Shown here piece after piece: positions 17,935-26,543 of a stretch of 64,000 nt of DNA. Numbering within the stretch: position 1 is the stretch's first letter; every line of letters starts with the position of its first letter. The notes beneath the pieces are model-generated. The model was not told the origin of the DNA. It saw only the letters and a list, made by a program, of their open reading frames with translations, and made no database searches. A program made the position numbers and the translations under genes. The DNA comes from Promethearchaeota archaeon (GTDB taxonomy: Archaea > Asgardarchaeota > Lokiarchaeia > Sigyniarchaeales > SOKP01): the NCBI GenBank assembly GCA_016839555.1, contig JAEOUA010000009.1, forward strand, positions 1-64,000, in the 5' to 3' direction.

Positions 17935-18756
17935 TTATATCGTAAAGAATAAAATCACTATAAATGCTAATAATAAATTTCCAACAATTATCCCTATATT
18001 TTTAATTGTTGTTGCCCCATGAGGTAAATTATCTTTAGATCTTGCCATGTATATCACTCCCATGGGAATTAGTAAAAAAGGGGCAAATAATACTAAATGC
18101 TCAATAAATAAGATAATAGATAGAATACTAAAGAGTATTGCTATAAATGATATGATCCATAGAATAGTTTGTTGTTTTCTCGGTGAGAGCCGTGTAATAA
18201 TCTCATTATCAATAATTTCATGAATGAGGTTGCCCGATAATGCAATGAGAGACGCCGAAATAAGGAAAAACCACTCAAATGGCTGGAGAATTGGAAACCA
18301 TCCTATTATATCATAAGCATTTATTTTTATGATAAAATAAGGCAACCAAATATGAGAGATACCTAAAATAATCCAATTAATAATTAATATCGGTTTTAGT
18401 ATCATACAATATGAAATTACAAATATCGCAGCTAATATCAAATATAAAAAAATTATTGGCTGGGCAAGAATAGCTCTAAAGAATAAAGTACAGCCCATAA
18501 CAAAAGAAGAGATCGAAAGAACAGCAATTTCTTTTTTCGAATAACCTTTTATTCTTTCTTGAGTTTCTTTATCATCGGGATTATCCATATCTTTAAAATC
18601 ATTTAACGTGTTTCCTGTAATAGCCCAAAAAGCAAATCCTCCTAGAATCGATATATGAGCCATAATATCATAATGATTTATATAAATCGCAATCAGAAGG
18701 GGCACCAGAACGGTGAAAAGATACTCAAGTCGTAATAATTTAAATCCACTACTCAA
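17935..18756 (-). CDS. UbiA-family prenyltransferase (copy 2)
   Basis: Paralogue of the 15495-16307 gene, 273 residues, again about nine membrane helices. The first Asp motif is NTLNDFKDMDNPDDKET (about 53-69); the second is reduced to HEIIDNEIITRL. Both copies share KLLRLEYLF / ELLRLDYLF at the N-terminus, GYSKKE / GYRPKE after motif 1, and a similar end with GxLLGNLLLA. The start is TTG 18756, supported by alignment with the paralogue (MSSGFKLLRLEYLF). The gene is divergent from the HdrD-like pair, with a 95-base shared spacer. Acceptor substrate unknown. Confidence 0.83.
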   Translation of the reverse strand: MSSGFKLLRLEYLFTVLVPLLIAIYINHYDIMAHISILGGFAFWAITGNTLNDFKDMDNPDDKETQERIKGYSKKEIAVLSISSFVMGCTLFFRAILAQPIIFLYLILAAIFVISYCMILKPILIINWIILGISHIWLPYFIIKINAYDIIGWFPILQPFEWFFLISASLIALSGNLIHEIIDNEIITRLSPRKQQTILWIISFIAILFSILSIILFIEHLVLFAPFLLIPMGVIYMARSKDNLPHGATTIKNIGIIVGNLLLAFIVILFFTI

Positions 18757-18851
18757 AATTATACACGATTTTTATTATTGTTATTAAAAAAATAATTATT
18801 ATTAAATTGATTAAAATTTAAAATATAATATAATAATTAGAGTTTTTTACC

Positions 18852-20129
18852 ATGGAAGAAGAAATTAAACCTATAGATATTAGTTTTTTTGGTCCTTTTG
18901 ATGAAAATGCATGTAACTTATGCGGGGAATGTTTCTATAATTGTCCAGTAATGGATTTATCTATTGAGGAATCTATAGACGAAATGAAACGATTAATTGA
19001 AGGAACTCCAACTAAAACAGTGTTAGATGACTGTCAAAGCTGTTTTACATGCAATTTTTATTGCCCTAAAAACGCTAGACCAGCCAGCTTGATCCTCCAA
19101 AGATGGAATGAACAATATAAAGAAGAGGGATTAAAGAAAAGAGGAAAATATTTTATCACACACTATCCTCAATATCCCAATTTTAGGAGTTATGTGATGG
19201 ATCATCTACCAGAAAAAACTAAGAATTTAGTTGAGAAATGGTCATCGTTAGAGCCTTTAAAAGGGGATACTTTAACCTATCCGGGATGTAATGTTATAAC
19301 GTTTGCAGAATTAACTCAAGCAAGTTTTTTTGAAGGTTTGGATATTCGAGGAAGATTGGAATATTGCTGTGGGGAAACTTTATTTAGAACGGGTTTTAAG
19401 GATAAATTAATTCAAGTAACAAAAAGATTAGATAATTGGTTTAATAGTCTTAAGCCCAAAAATCTTTTAGTGTTATGCACTGCAGGTACGAATATATTTA
19501 AAAATGTGCTACCTCATTATGGATTAACCTACAAATTCCAATCAATAAAATCATACATCCAATATTTATGGGAAAAAATAGAAGCTGGTGAGATTAAGAT
19601 AAAAGAAAAACTTGATTTAAAAGTGACAATCCAAGAATCTTGTTATGCGAAAATGTTTGGAGAGGAGTATATGGATTTACCTCGAAAAATACTAAACGCT
19701 ATAGGAGTGGAAGTCATCGAAAGTAATGCTTGTCGCGAAGATATGCGATGTTGTGGAATCGGTGGGGGTTTTTCCATAGCATCCTCTTATAATCCATTTG
19801 AGATTATGTCTTCTTCATTTAGAAATTTTAAAGATTTTCGGAAAACTGGTGCAGATGCTATCTGTGTATATTGTGCTGGTTGTTTAGCTACTTTATTGAC
19901 TTCTCAAAAATTATATTTAGGAAAAAAAATGAAAATATATCATATAGTAGAACTTTTACAAAAAGCTATGGGTGAAGAACTTTCCCTTACAGTGAAGGCT
20001 AAAAAAGAACGTGCTAAACATTTCTTCTGGGGAATAATGAAAAAACAATTTCCGAAACTTTTATCACGAAAAAAATTTAAGATTGCCGATATTCCAGAAA
20101 AACCGCCTGAATATAAAAAAGCATGGTAG
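18852..20129 (+). CDS. HdrD-like CCG iron-sulfur oxidoreductase (copy 1)
   Basis: A 425-residue protein of the HdrD/GlpC/LutA type. The N-terminus is a two-cluster ferredoxin (CNLCGECFYNCPV; CQSCFTCNFYCP). Then two CCG domains follow: one with YPGCNVITF, YCCGETLF and LCTAGT, one with ESCYAKMFG, CREDMRCCGIGGGF and CVYCAGC. CCG domains bind unusual [4Fe-4S] clusters that reduce heterodisulfides or carry electrons between flavin/quinone partners. There is no membrane segment, so it is a soluble or peripheral subunit. The paralogue follows 53 bases downstream, likely co-transcribed. The electron partner is not visible here. Confidence 0.88.
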   Translation: MEEEIKPIDISFFGPFDENACNLCGECFYNCPVMDLSIEESIDEMKRLIEGTPTKTVLDDCQSCFTCNFYCPKNARPASLILQRWNEQYKEEGLKKRGKYFITHYPQYPNFRSYVMDHLPEKTKNLVEKWSSLEPLKGDTLTYPGCNVITFAELTQASFFEGLDIRGRLEYCCGETLFRTGFKDKLIQVTKRLDNWFNSLKPKNLLVLCTAGTNIFKNVLPHYGLTYKFQSIKSYIQYLWEKIEAGEIKIKEKLDLKVTIQESCYAKMFGEEYMDLPRKILNAIGVEVIESNACREDMRCCGIGGGFSIASSYNPFEIMSSSFRNFKDFRKTGADAICVYCAGCLATLLTSQKLYLGKKMKIYHIVELLQKAMGEELSLTVKAKKERAKHFFWGIMKKQFPKLLSRKKFKIADIPEKPPEYKKAW

Positions 20130-20181
20130 TAATAAGTGAAATTTATTAAAAAATTGTAAAAATAATTTATTAGATTGAATT

Positions 20182-21561
20182 ATGATTAAATCTGAGAGAA
20201 AAACCATATTTAGAGAGGATTTATGTACAAGATGCGGGATATGCTTTAATAAATGTCCCGTTTTAGAGTTACCCATTGAAGAAGCTAAAAAAGAGATCAT
20301 TAGATTAATCGAAGGAAAACAATCAAAGTATGTTTTATCTAAATGCAATACTTGTTTTTCTTGTAATTTATATTGTCCTGAAAATGCTAATCCATATCAG
20401 CTGATTTTGGAAAGATGGAACGATTTATATAATAAGCGAGGTGTCCCTCCATTATATACCTTTGTATGTCCTACAAGGCAAGGAAATATTTGGCAATTGC
20501 TTAATGTGTTCCTTTCTACTCAAGAAAAGAAATGGATTTTAAAATGGATGAATAATACACCTCAATCTAATGATATAGTTTTATTGATTGGGAATTATAC
20601 TCATTTATTTCCTTTCATAATAGGAGGGAGCAAAATATTGGATTATTTTACACCAGTAGATTTAATCGACCAATGGGAAGGAGGTGCATATCTTTATCAA
20701 GGGGGATATTTGGATTTAGTACAAAAAATTGCATATAGAACAAAGCAAGATTTTGATGAATGGAATACTAAAAATATTGTAGCGGCCTTAGATGCTGTGG
20801 AATATATATTCCAAGAGGCACATCCTAAGCATATGAATATTGAACATCAACAGTCTTTTAGTAGTTTACAACAATGGCTCTTAGATAATATTAAATCGGA
20901 AGAGTTAAAAATTGAAAATCCTTTAAATATGGCCATTACTGTTCATGATAATTGTTATTCAAAAGTTTTAGGAGGTAAATATTGGAATATCGCTCGAGAA
21001 ATACTTAAGAAATGCGGGTGTGAAATCAAAGAAATGAGGCATAATAAAGAAGATTCTCTATGCTGTGGCTTTGGAGCAGGCGCTTCATGGGTAAAAAATA
21101 TTTCAATTCCTTTCGATATTATTCATGAGGGGATTAAAAAATTTAGGGAAGCGGAAGAAACGGGGGCGAATGCGTTGGTTTCTTATTGTGGAGGATGCAT
21201 CTATTTATTATGGGCAACGAAGGAGCTTATGGGCAGTAAAATAGATTTATTTCATATCATTGAAGTTGTTAGAATGGCAATGGGAGAAAAATTAGATTAT
21301 CCCCAAGTGCATATTGAACGAGCATGGGACATTATTGCTATTATCACCTATGTCTGGATTTTATCCTTATTGCAAAAAAGATTTTACATAAAAAAAATTA
21401 CTTACGATCAAAACAAATCCACCTTCAGACCAAAGAATTTCTATCTTCTTAAATTTATCAGGAATGCCTTTAAATCTTCGCTTATGAAGAAAATCTTTAG
21501 AAAAATATTTTTACTTTTAACAAAATTATTAAATACAAGGGAAAAGATTATACCCCTTTAG
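20182..21561 (+). CDS. HdrD-like CCG iron-sulfur protein (copy 2, one CCG site lost)
   Basis: 459 residues, homologous to the upstream gene. The ferredoxin part is intact (CTRCGICFNKCPV; CNTCFSCNLYCPE). The first CCG domain has lost its cysteines: the equivalent stretch reads LIGNYTHLFPFIIGGSKILD and WEGGAYLYQGGYL. The second domain keeps HDNCYSKVLGG, EDSLCCGFGAGASW and SYCGGC. The C-terminal 75 residues are a basic tail absent from a typical HdrD. Loss of one catalytic cluster suggests a subfunctionalised partner of copy 1, forming a heteromer (inference). Start ATG 20182. Confidence 0.83.
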   Translation: MIKSERKTIFREDLCTRCGICFNKCPVLELPIEEAKKEIIRLIEGKQSKYVLSKCNTCFSCNLYCPENANPYQLILERWNDLYNKRGVPPLYTFVCPTRQGNIWQLLNVFLSTQEKKWILKWMNNTPQSNDIVLLIGNYTHLFPFIIGGSKILDYFTPVDLIDQWEGGAYLYQGGYLDLVQKIAYRTKQDFDEWNTKNIVAALDAVEYIFQEAHPKHMNIEHQQSFSSLQQWLLDNIKSEELKIENPLNMAITVHDNCYSKVLGGKYWNIAREILKKCGCEIKEMRHNKEDSLCCGFGAGASWVKNISIPFDIIHEGIKKFREAEETGANALVSYCGGCIYLLWATKELMGSKIDLFHIIEVVRMAMGEKLDYPQVHIERAWDIIAIITYVWILSLLQKRFYIKKITYDQNKSTFRPKNFYLLKFIRNAFKSSLMKKIFRKIFLLLTKLLNTREKIIPL

Positions 21562-21604
21562 TAGAAAATAGTTTAATTTCGATATTTTTTATTTATATCT
21601 GACT

Positions 21605-21850
21605 TTATTTAGAAGAATTATCTTTCTTCGGAAGCTCTTTCAATAATTCCTCAAGGAAATCTTTTTGTTTCTCCTCCGGCAAAAAAGCAATGCGTTTTGA
21701 AATACTTTTTAATTCTTTTTTTGAAATTTCCAAATTAAGTAATTTTTTCCTCATTTCATCTGATAAAATTGTATAAATTCGTGAAAAATATCTCTTTATT
21801 ATTTCTAATTTTTCAAAGTTAAAATCATCATCATTTCCAAGAGTATTCAA
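21605..21850 (-). CDS. Small helical protein of unknown function
   Basis: 81 residues, charged and predicted helical, with no cysteine, no membrane segment and no recognised motif (LEIIKRYFSRIYTILSDEMR; LLNLEISKKELKSISKRIAF). It converges with the HdrD-like pair. ATG 21850 is the only sensible start. It is a plausible real gene because the strand opposite is non-coding and codon use resembles its neighbours, but no function can be given. Confidence 0.5.
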   Translation of the reverse strand: MNTLGNDDDFNFEKLEIIKRYFSRIYTILSDEMRKKLLNLEISKKELKSISKRIAFLPEEKQKDFLEELLKELPKKDNSSK

Positions 21851-22076
21851 TTAAGATCATGTATTTTTTTAATTTTGTATATAAAATCTAATCTTTAAAA
21901 AAATATCTAATTTAATAAATAAAGAGTAGTCCAATACTAATTATTTCCCTATTTGCATTATTATCTTACTAATAATTATATTAATATATCAGAGAAGAAC
22001 AATAGAATATTAGAAGATATACTTCATTTTCCTAGTTAAATCATCATAATTAGAATATTATTGTGAGCAAATCATT

Positions 22077-23255
22077 ATGATTGATGATTTTTTAAACAAA
22101 TTTAATATGATTCCCTTATCAGATCTAGAAAAGGGTGTAGTCTTAAATTTTGAAATTGAAAAAGGCGATCGAACTCATAAAATAACTCCCATATTACAAC
22201 AGGCAAAAATTAAACACGCAACAGCTATATGTAATATTTTTAAAAATGCTTATCATGGATTATATCCTTTTAAAAGAATGGAAGACCCTATTGAAATAAA
22301 ACAGATGATTAAAAATCCTCAATATCTCTGGTTAATATTCAAAACCAATGAAAAAGAGGTTATTGGATGCTTGGGTGCACATTTAGACAAAGAATATAAA
22401 AAAGGATATCTTTTTGGCTTCGCTATTAAACCAGCATACCAAGGAAAATTTGATAGTTTAAAAGCTTTTATTGGGAGTTTAATAATCATTTGGAAAACCT
22501 ATGAATCTCAAATATTAATTTGGTCGAGTGAAGTTCGAACATATGATACAGCACCTCAATATGGAAACATTAAAGTTGGTTTAGAACCTATAGCATTTTT
22601 ACCAAATAAAGATATTTTTACTAATCACAGAGAATCTGAATTTTTTACGATTACCTATAATAAAGAAGTCTTCAAAAGGAGATGTAAAAAGAAAGTAAGA
22701 ATAATAAAAGAAGTAATTAATTGCTATCTTTTTTCTAAAAAAAGATACGATTTAAAGGAACACTCTATTGAAGATCCTATAATAAATCTCAATAAGGAAA
22801 AATGTTCAAATTTAGGAAAAGAACTTATTTCAAGAGAAGAAACTGACAAGTATGGAAACAAAGCTATTAATTATTACTTTAAAAAAAGTCAATCTAAATT
22901 TTCGTTTATTTACAATTCTATTAGTAGAAACATTGAGAAAATTAAATATAAAATTGAAAACTTGGAAGAATTAATTGTTTTTATACGAAATTTAAAAAAC
23001 TTTATGGAAAAATATGAAATAGTTTATGCAGAATGTTATGTTTCTGCTTATAAACCAAGGCATCAAAAAATATTCTATAATGCTAATTTCAAGCCTACAG
23101 GATATATTCCTGGCTTCCATTATAATAAAAATACACATGAATTTCAGGATATTATTTTATTTGCTCTTTATAAAGGAATAATTGATCCTGACCTCAAATA
23201 TAGTTTAATACCTGAAACTAAAGAACTTTATAAAACCGTTACAATGGGGATATGA
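22077..23255 (+). CDS. GNAT-fold acyltransferase-like protein (two-part)
   Basis: 392 residues. The N-terminal half shows an acetyltransferase-like fold: HATAICNIFKNAYHGLYPFK, EVIGCLGAHLDKEYKKGYLF, then AIKPAYQGKFDS, where the CoA-binding V-x-x-x-x-R/Q-G-x-G/A motif is degenerate. The C-terminal half ends with AECYVSAYKPRHQKIFYNAN followed by FKPTGYIPGF, the typical last strands of another GNAT unit. Probably two GNAT domains, the first catalytically altered. It is the first gene of a short co-directional run with a second GNAT protein and an E1-like protein (gaps 56 and 62 bases). Substrate unknown; peptide or amino-acid acylation is only a guess. Confidence 0.65.
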   Translation: MIDDFLNKFNMIPLSDLEKGVVLNFEIEKGDRTHKITPILQQAKIKHATAICNIFKNAYHGLYPFKRMEDPIEIKQMIKNPQYLWLIFKTNEKEVIGCLGAHLDKEYKKGYLFGFAIKPAYQGKFDSLKAFIGSLIIIWKTYESQILIWSSEVRTYDTAPQYGNIKVGLEPIAFLPNKDIFTNHRESEFFTITYNKEVFKRRCKKKVRIIKEVINCYLFSKKRYDLKEHSIEDPIINLNKEKCSNLGKELISREETDKYGNKAINYYFKKSQSKFSFIYNSISRNIEKIKYKIENLEELIVFIRNLKNFMEKYEIVYAECYVSAYKPRHQKIFYNANFKPTGYIPGFHYNKNTHEFQDIILFALYKGIIDPDLKYSLIPETKELYKTVTMGI

Positions 23256-23311
23256 ATCTTAATCTATAAAAATAAGAGTACTCAATTATATTAAAAAAAA
23301 TTTAAAAGAAT

Positions 23312-24328
23312 GTGAAAAAATTGAAAATTAAAAATCAAAGTAATTCATTAACACTTGAAAAATTAGGAAATCCAGAAAAAATAATAAAATATCTTCAAAT
23401 TGGAACAAATATTCCTGTTTGGGAAGAATTTCATAAATATATTATCCATGATTTAGAATTATTTAATGCGAATTCATGGTTAATCAAACAGCAAGGAAAT
23501 ATAATTGGACACATATTGATTTATGAATATGAAAATACTCTTTATTTTGGTTATTTAAATATCTTAGACAATGACCCTAATAAAATTCAATTCATTATAG
23601 ATAAATTATTTTTCTATGCAAAAAGAAAAAAATTAAAAACTATTAAAGGTCCTATCAATATTCCATCTATAATTTTTGGTTGGGGATTTTTAGAAAAAGG
23701 GAGTGAAATGAATTTATTCTTAGGCAAACCTATTAATTCTTCTATTTACCAAGAAAAATTCATTCAAAATGGTTATTCTATTGTGAATAAACAAAACTCT
23801 TGGGAAGGGGAACTTAAAAATTTTCCTAAGAATCCATTGAAAAATTACAATTTTGATGGATATGAATTAATTATTCCAAAGGATTGGGAAGAGTTCCTAA
23901 TTTATAAAGAAGTTTATAAAGATTTAACGAGTAGGAATTTAAAAAAAAGTTCAATAATAACACCAGCTACCGCTCAATTATTTGAAAATTATTTTAATTT
24001 TGCAAAAAAATATGGAAAACCAATTCTTACTATGTTTTTGAGAGAACTAAAAAGTAATAAGATAATTGGTTGTTTAGCTTGTACTAACAATCCATTTAGA
24101 AAGAATATTAATGGAACATATGATTCTTTCTTTCTTAATAGTATTGTTGTTAATAAAGAATATAGAGGGAAAAGACTTGCAAATCTAATGTTTTATTCTA
24201 TTGTAGAAAAAGCGATTGCAAATAATATGAAGTATTTTTCTTCTTTTGTGGTTAGTAATCAACAAATTTCAAGACTTCTTAATTTGATTAACACAAGAAC
24301 GCATTTAATTTTAGAATCTAAGTTGTAA
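23312..24328 (+). CDS. Double-GNAT protein (YghO-like)
   Basis: 338 residues, start GTG 23312. The N-terminal part (WLIKQQGNIIGHILIYEYEN, KTIKGPINIPSIIFGWGFLE, then YQEKFIQNGYSI) follows the YghO-like pattern of an N-terminal GNAT domain with a G-P-x-N signature. The C-terminal part holds SIVVNKEYRGKRLANLMFYS, a good acetyl-CoA-binding motif (E-Y-R-G-K-R-L-A). So the second domain looks active and the first may bind an acceptor. Followed by the E1-like gene, probably one transcript. No biochemical role is known for the family as I remember it. Confidence 0.7.
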   Translation: MKKLKIKNQSNSLTLEKLGNPEKIIKYLQIGTNIPVWEEFHKYIIHDLELFNANSWLIKQQGNIIGHILIYEYENTLYFGYLNILDNDPNKIQFIIDKLFFYAKRKKLKTIKGPINIPSIIFGWGFLEKGSEMNLFLGKPINSSIYQEKFIQNGYSIVNKQNSWEGELKNFPKNPLKNYNFDGYELIIPKDWEEFLIYKEVYKDLTSRNLKKSSIITPATAQLFENYFNFAKKYGKPILTMFLRELKSNKIIGCLACTNNPFRKNINGTYDSFFLNSIVVNKEYRGKRLANLMFYSIVEKAIANNMKYFSSFVVSNQQISRLLNLINTRTHLILESKL

Positions 24329-24390
24329 TTTTTGACTTAAAATAGTTATCTATTACAATTAATATTTTAAAAAAAGTCTAATGAAAAACA

Positions 24391-25245
24391 ATGCTTGAAG
24401 AAAAAAAATTACCACAATGGTCTCTAAATTATTGGAATCAGGTAAAAAGAAATATTGGAATAATAAAAATAAAGGAGCAAGAAAAGATTCGTAATTCTTG
24501 TATTGCCATATTAGGAGTAGGAGGATTAGGTGGACCATTAGCGGAACAATTAATTAGAGTTGGATGTGAAAATCTTATTATATGTGACAATGATAAATTT
24601 GACAATACAAATTTGAATAGACAGTTATGTACACTTAATCATATAGGAAAAAAAAAAATAAATGTTTTAGAATCATATCTCAAAGAAATAAATAGAAATT
24701 CGTCTATACAAAAATATTTTTTAATTAATGAAAAAAATATAAATCAAATTTTAAATTCGGTTGATATAATAGCATTAACTTTAGATGATCCAGTAATATC
24801 AATATTAGTTTCGAGAGAAGCTAGAAGAAAAAAAATACCAGTAATTGAATCATACGGGATTCCTTTTTTATTTGCATGGTGGTACACACCTGAAAGTATT
24901 GATTTTGAATCTTTTTATGGATTCAACACAAAGGATAAATCTTTTGAGGAAATAAGTAATTCAGCTTCAATTATATCAGATCTTCAAGAGAAAATACGCT
25001 ACAAATTATTAAAATTTCCAAAAATAAAAAGGATATATAATCGTGAAGAAGATATATTCAGGGAATTTATGAAGGGTACTATACCTTCAATAAATATTGC
25101 TCCATTTATTAGACTAACAGCATCATATCTTTCTTTTGAAATTATATTTTCAGGGATATTAAATTTAAAACAAAAAACTCTTGCTCCAAATACAATAGCA
25201 TATGATTATTTTAATATGAAAAAAATCCAGATGAAGATGGATTAA
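24391..25245 (+). CDS. E1-like / ThiF-family adenylating protein
   Basis: 284 residues. The ATP-binding Rossmann signature is AILGVGGLGGPLAEQLIRVG (about residues 35-54), followed by the conserved DNDKFDNTNLNRQ (acidic residue and N-x-R-Q arginine finger). E1/ThiF enzymes adenylate the C-terminus of a ubiquitin-like or peptide substrate. I do not see a catalytic cysteine in the usual position after the crossover (the region reads RREARRKKIPVIESYG), so thioester transfer is doubtful, as in adenylate-only members such as MccB-type enzymes. There is no JAB or Ubl gene next to it. It ends the GNAT-GNAT-E1 run; a membrane protein gene follows 150 bases later. Confidence 0.8.
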   Translation: MLEEKKLPQWSLNYWNQVKRNIGIIKIKEQEKIRNSCIAILGVGGLGGPLAEQLIRVGCENLIICDNDKFDNTNLNRQLCTLNHIGKKKINVLESYLKEINRNSSIQKYFLINEKNINQILNSVDIIALTLDDPVISILVSREARRKKIPVIESYGIPFLFAWWYTPESIDFESFYGFNTKDKSFEEISNSASIISDLQEKIRYKLLKFPKIKRIYNREEDIFREFMKGTIPSINIAPFIRLTASYLSFEIIFSGILNLKQKTLAPNTIAYDYFNMKKIQMKMD

Positions 25246-25394
25246 ACAATAACTACCTTTTTAACAGTCAATAATAAATAATTTTAAATAATATAATTTT
25301 GACTAAATTTTTAATTAGTAAAAAAAATAGAATATAAAGTTCGATTTTTTTAGAAAAATAAAATTAAAAAGTTTAATGATTTTGTTATTAATAT

Positions 25395-26114
25395 ATGCTT
25401 AATCAAGTAGAATCGACGAGATTATTTATAGTTTTAATACCACAGTCAGCAGCAGCATTAATCTATTTATTAATATCTTATATATTATTAAAAAGGAAAA
25501 AAGATTGGCTGATATATTTTTTAGTTTCCACCTATTTTCATTTATTTCTAGTGTCTATAATTAATAACGGTTTTATTGTTTTAATACTAATTGATTTCCA
25601 AAATACTCTTATTATAAAGAGTTTATATTATATTATATCATTCTTAACACTTTTTGGGTATATCTTTCTGCTTCTTTTTATTGTCTTACTTTACAAAACA
25701 GAAATAACACTTACTTTAAAACATTGCTTAATCATTATTTTAATTTATGGAGCTATTTCTATTCTGTTAATCTTTATCCCGGATTCAATTTCTTTTAATA
25801 TAGAAAAGAATTGGAACATTCAATTTAGTTTTATTTTTATGATTTCTGTTTATATTTTTTTTACATTAGTTATTTTTATACCTATGAATATTTATTCGAT
25901 TCGAATTTATCTCTCTATTGAAGATGGGTATTTAAAAAAAAGATTTAAATATTTTTTAATTGGAGTTCTTAGTTTCATTTTCGATTTGTATGGTGCTATT
26001 CTATATAATACATGGCATAATCCAATATATAGAAATATTTGGAGTATTATTACGTTTTTTTTATTAATCTCGTCAGCAATATTAATATATTATGGAATAG
26101 TAAAAAATTTTTAA
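25395..26114 (+). CDS. Seven-helix integral membrane protein, unknown
   Basis: 239 residues with about seven hydrophobic segments and a short basic loop (ILLKRKKDWLIYFL). Overall layout resembles the protein at 32507-33265: an extracellular N-terminus, seven helices and a short cytoplasmic end. No conserved transporter motif is visible. ATG 25395 is a good start. The neighbour 26150-26518 follows with a 35-base gap and could be its partner. Confidence 0.65.
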   Translation: MLNQVESTRLFIVLIPQSAAALIYLLISYILLKRKKDWLIYFLVSTYFHLFLVSIINNGFIVLILIDFQNTLIIKSLYYIISFLTLFGYIFLLLFIVLLYKTEITLTLKHCLIIILIYGAISILLIFIPDSISFNIEKNWNIQFSFIFMISVYIFFTLVIFIPMNIYSIRIYLSIEDGYLKKRFKYFLIGVLSFIFDLYGAILYNTWHNPIYRNIWSIITFFLLISSAILIYYGIVKNF

Positions 26115-26149
26115 AAGAAAACACAATAATCATGAGAGAATGTTAAAAG

Positions 26150-26518
26150 ATGAGCATTTTTATTAAAGAAAAGAAGATTTTTTCAGAATTATTGAATTAC
26201 ATTCAAAATTTTGAAAAAATATTTCTTATTAGAGTTTTTCTAGATAAAAATAAAATAAAATTGATATTAGGTGCGAAAAAAGATAAACTTTGTAATGAAA
26301 TTTTTCAAATGATTAAAATAACTATTTCAAATAATCCACTTTTCTATAAATTTATTTTAATTCGAAATCAAAATTCAGAAAAAAATGAAAATATTAAGCC
26401 AATTTATAGTTTAAAAGTTTATAACAATAATAAAATGGAAGATATTATAAAAGATTTGAAGAAAATAATTGAAATTAAGGAAGATTATCTTATCCAAACA
26501 AAATATCCCCTAAAATAG
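26150..26518 (+). CDS. Small protein of unknown function
   Basis: 122 residues. The predicted pattern alternates strands and helices (FLIRVFLDKNKIKLILGAKK; IYSLKVYNNNKMEDIIKDLK), compatible with a small alpha/beta fold, possibly a profilin/roadblock-like or ACT-like shape; I cannot decide. It contains no membrane helix and one cysteine. It follows the membrane protein closely and converges with the histidine kinase (25 bases apart). Confidence 0.55.
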   Translation: MSIFIKEKKIFSELLNYIQNFEKIFLIRVFLDKNKIKLILGAKKDKLCNEIFQMIKITISNNPLFYKFILIRNQNSEKNENIKPIYSLKVYNNNKMEDIIKDLKKIIEIKEDYLIQTKYPLK

Positions 26519-26543
26519 AAAAAATCAAATATTTCTTATTTTT

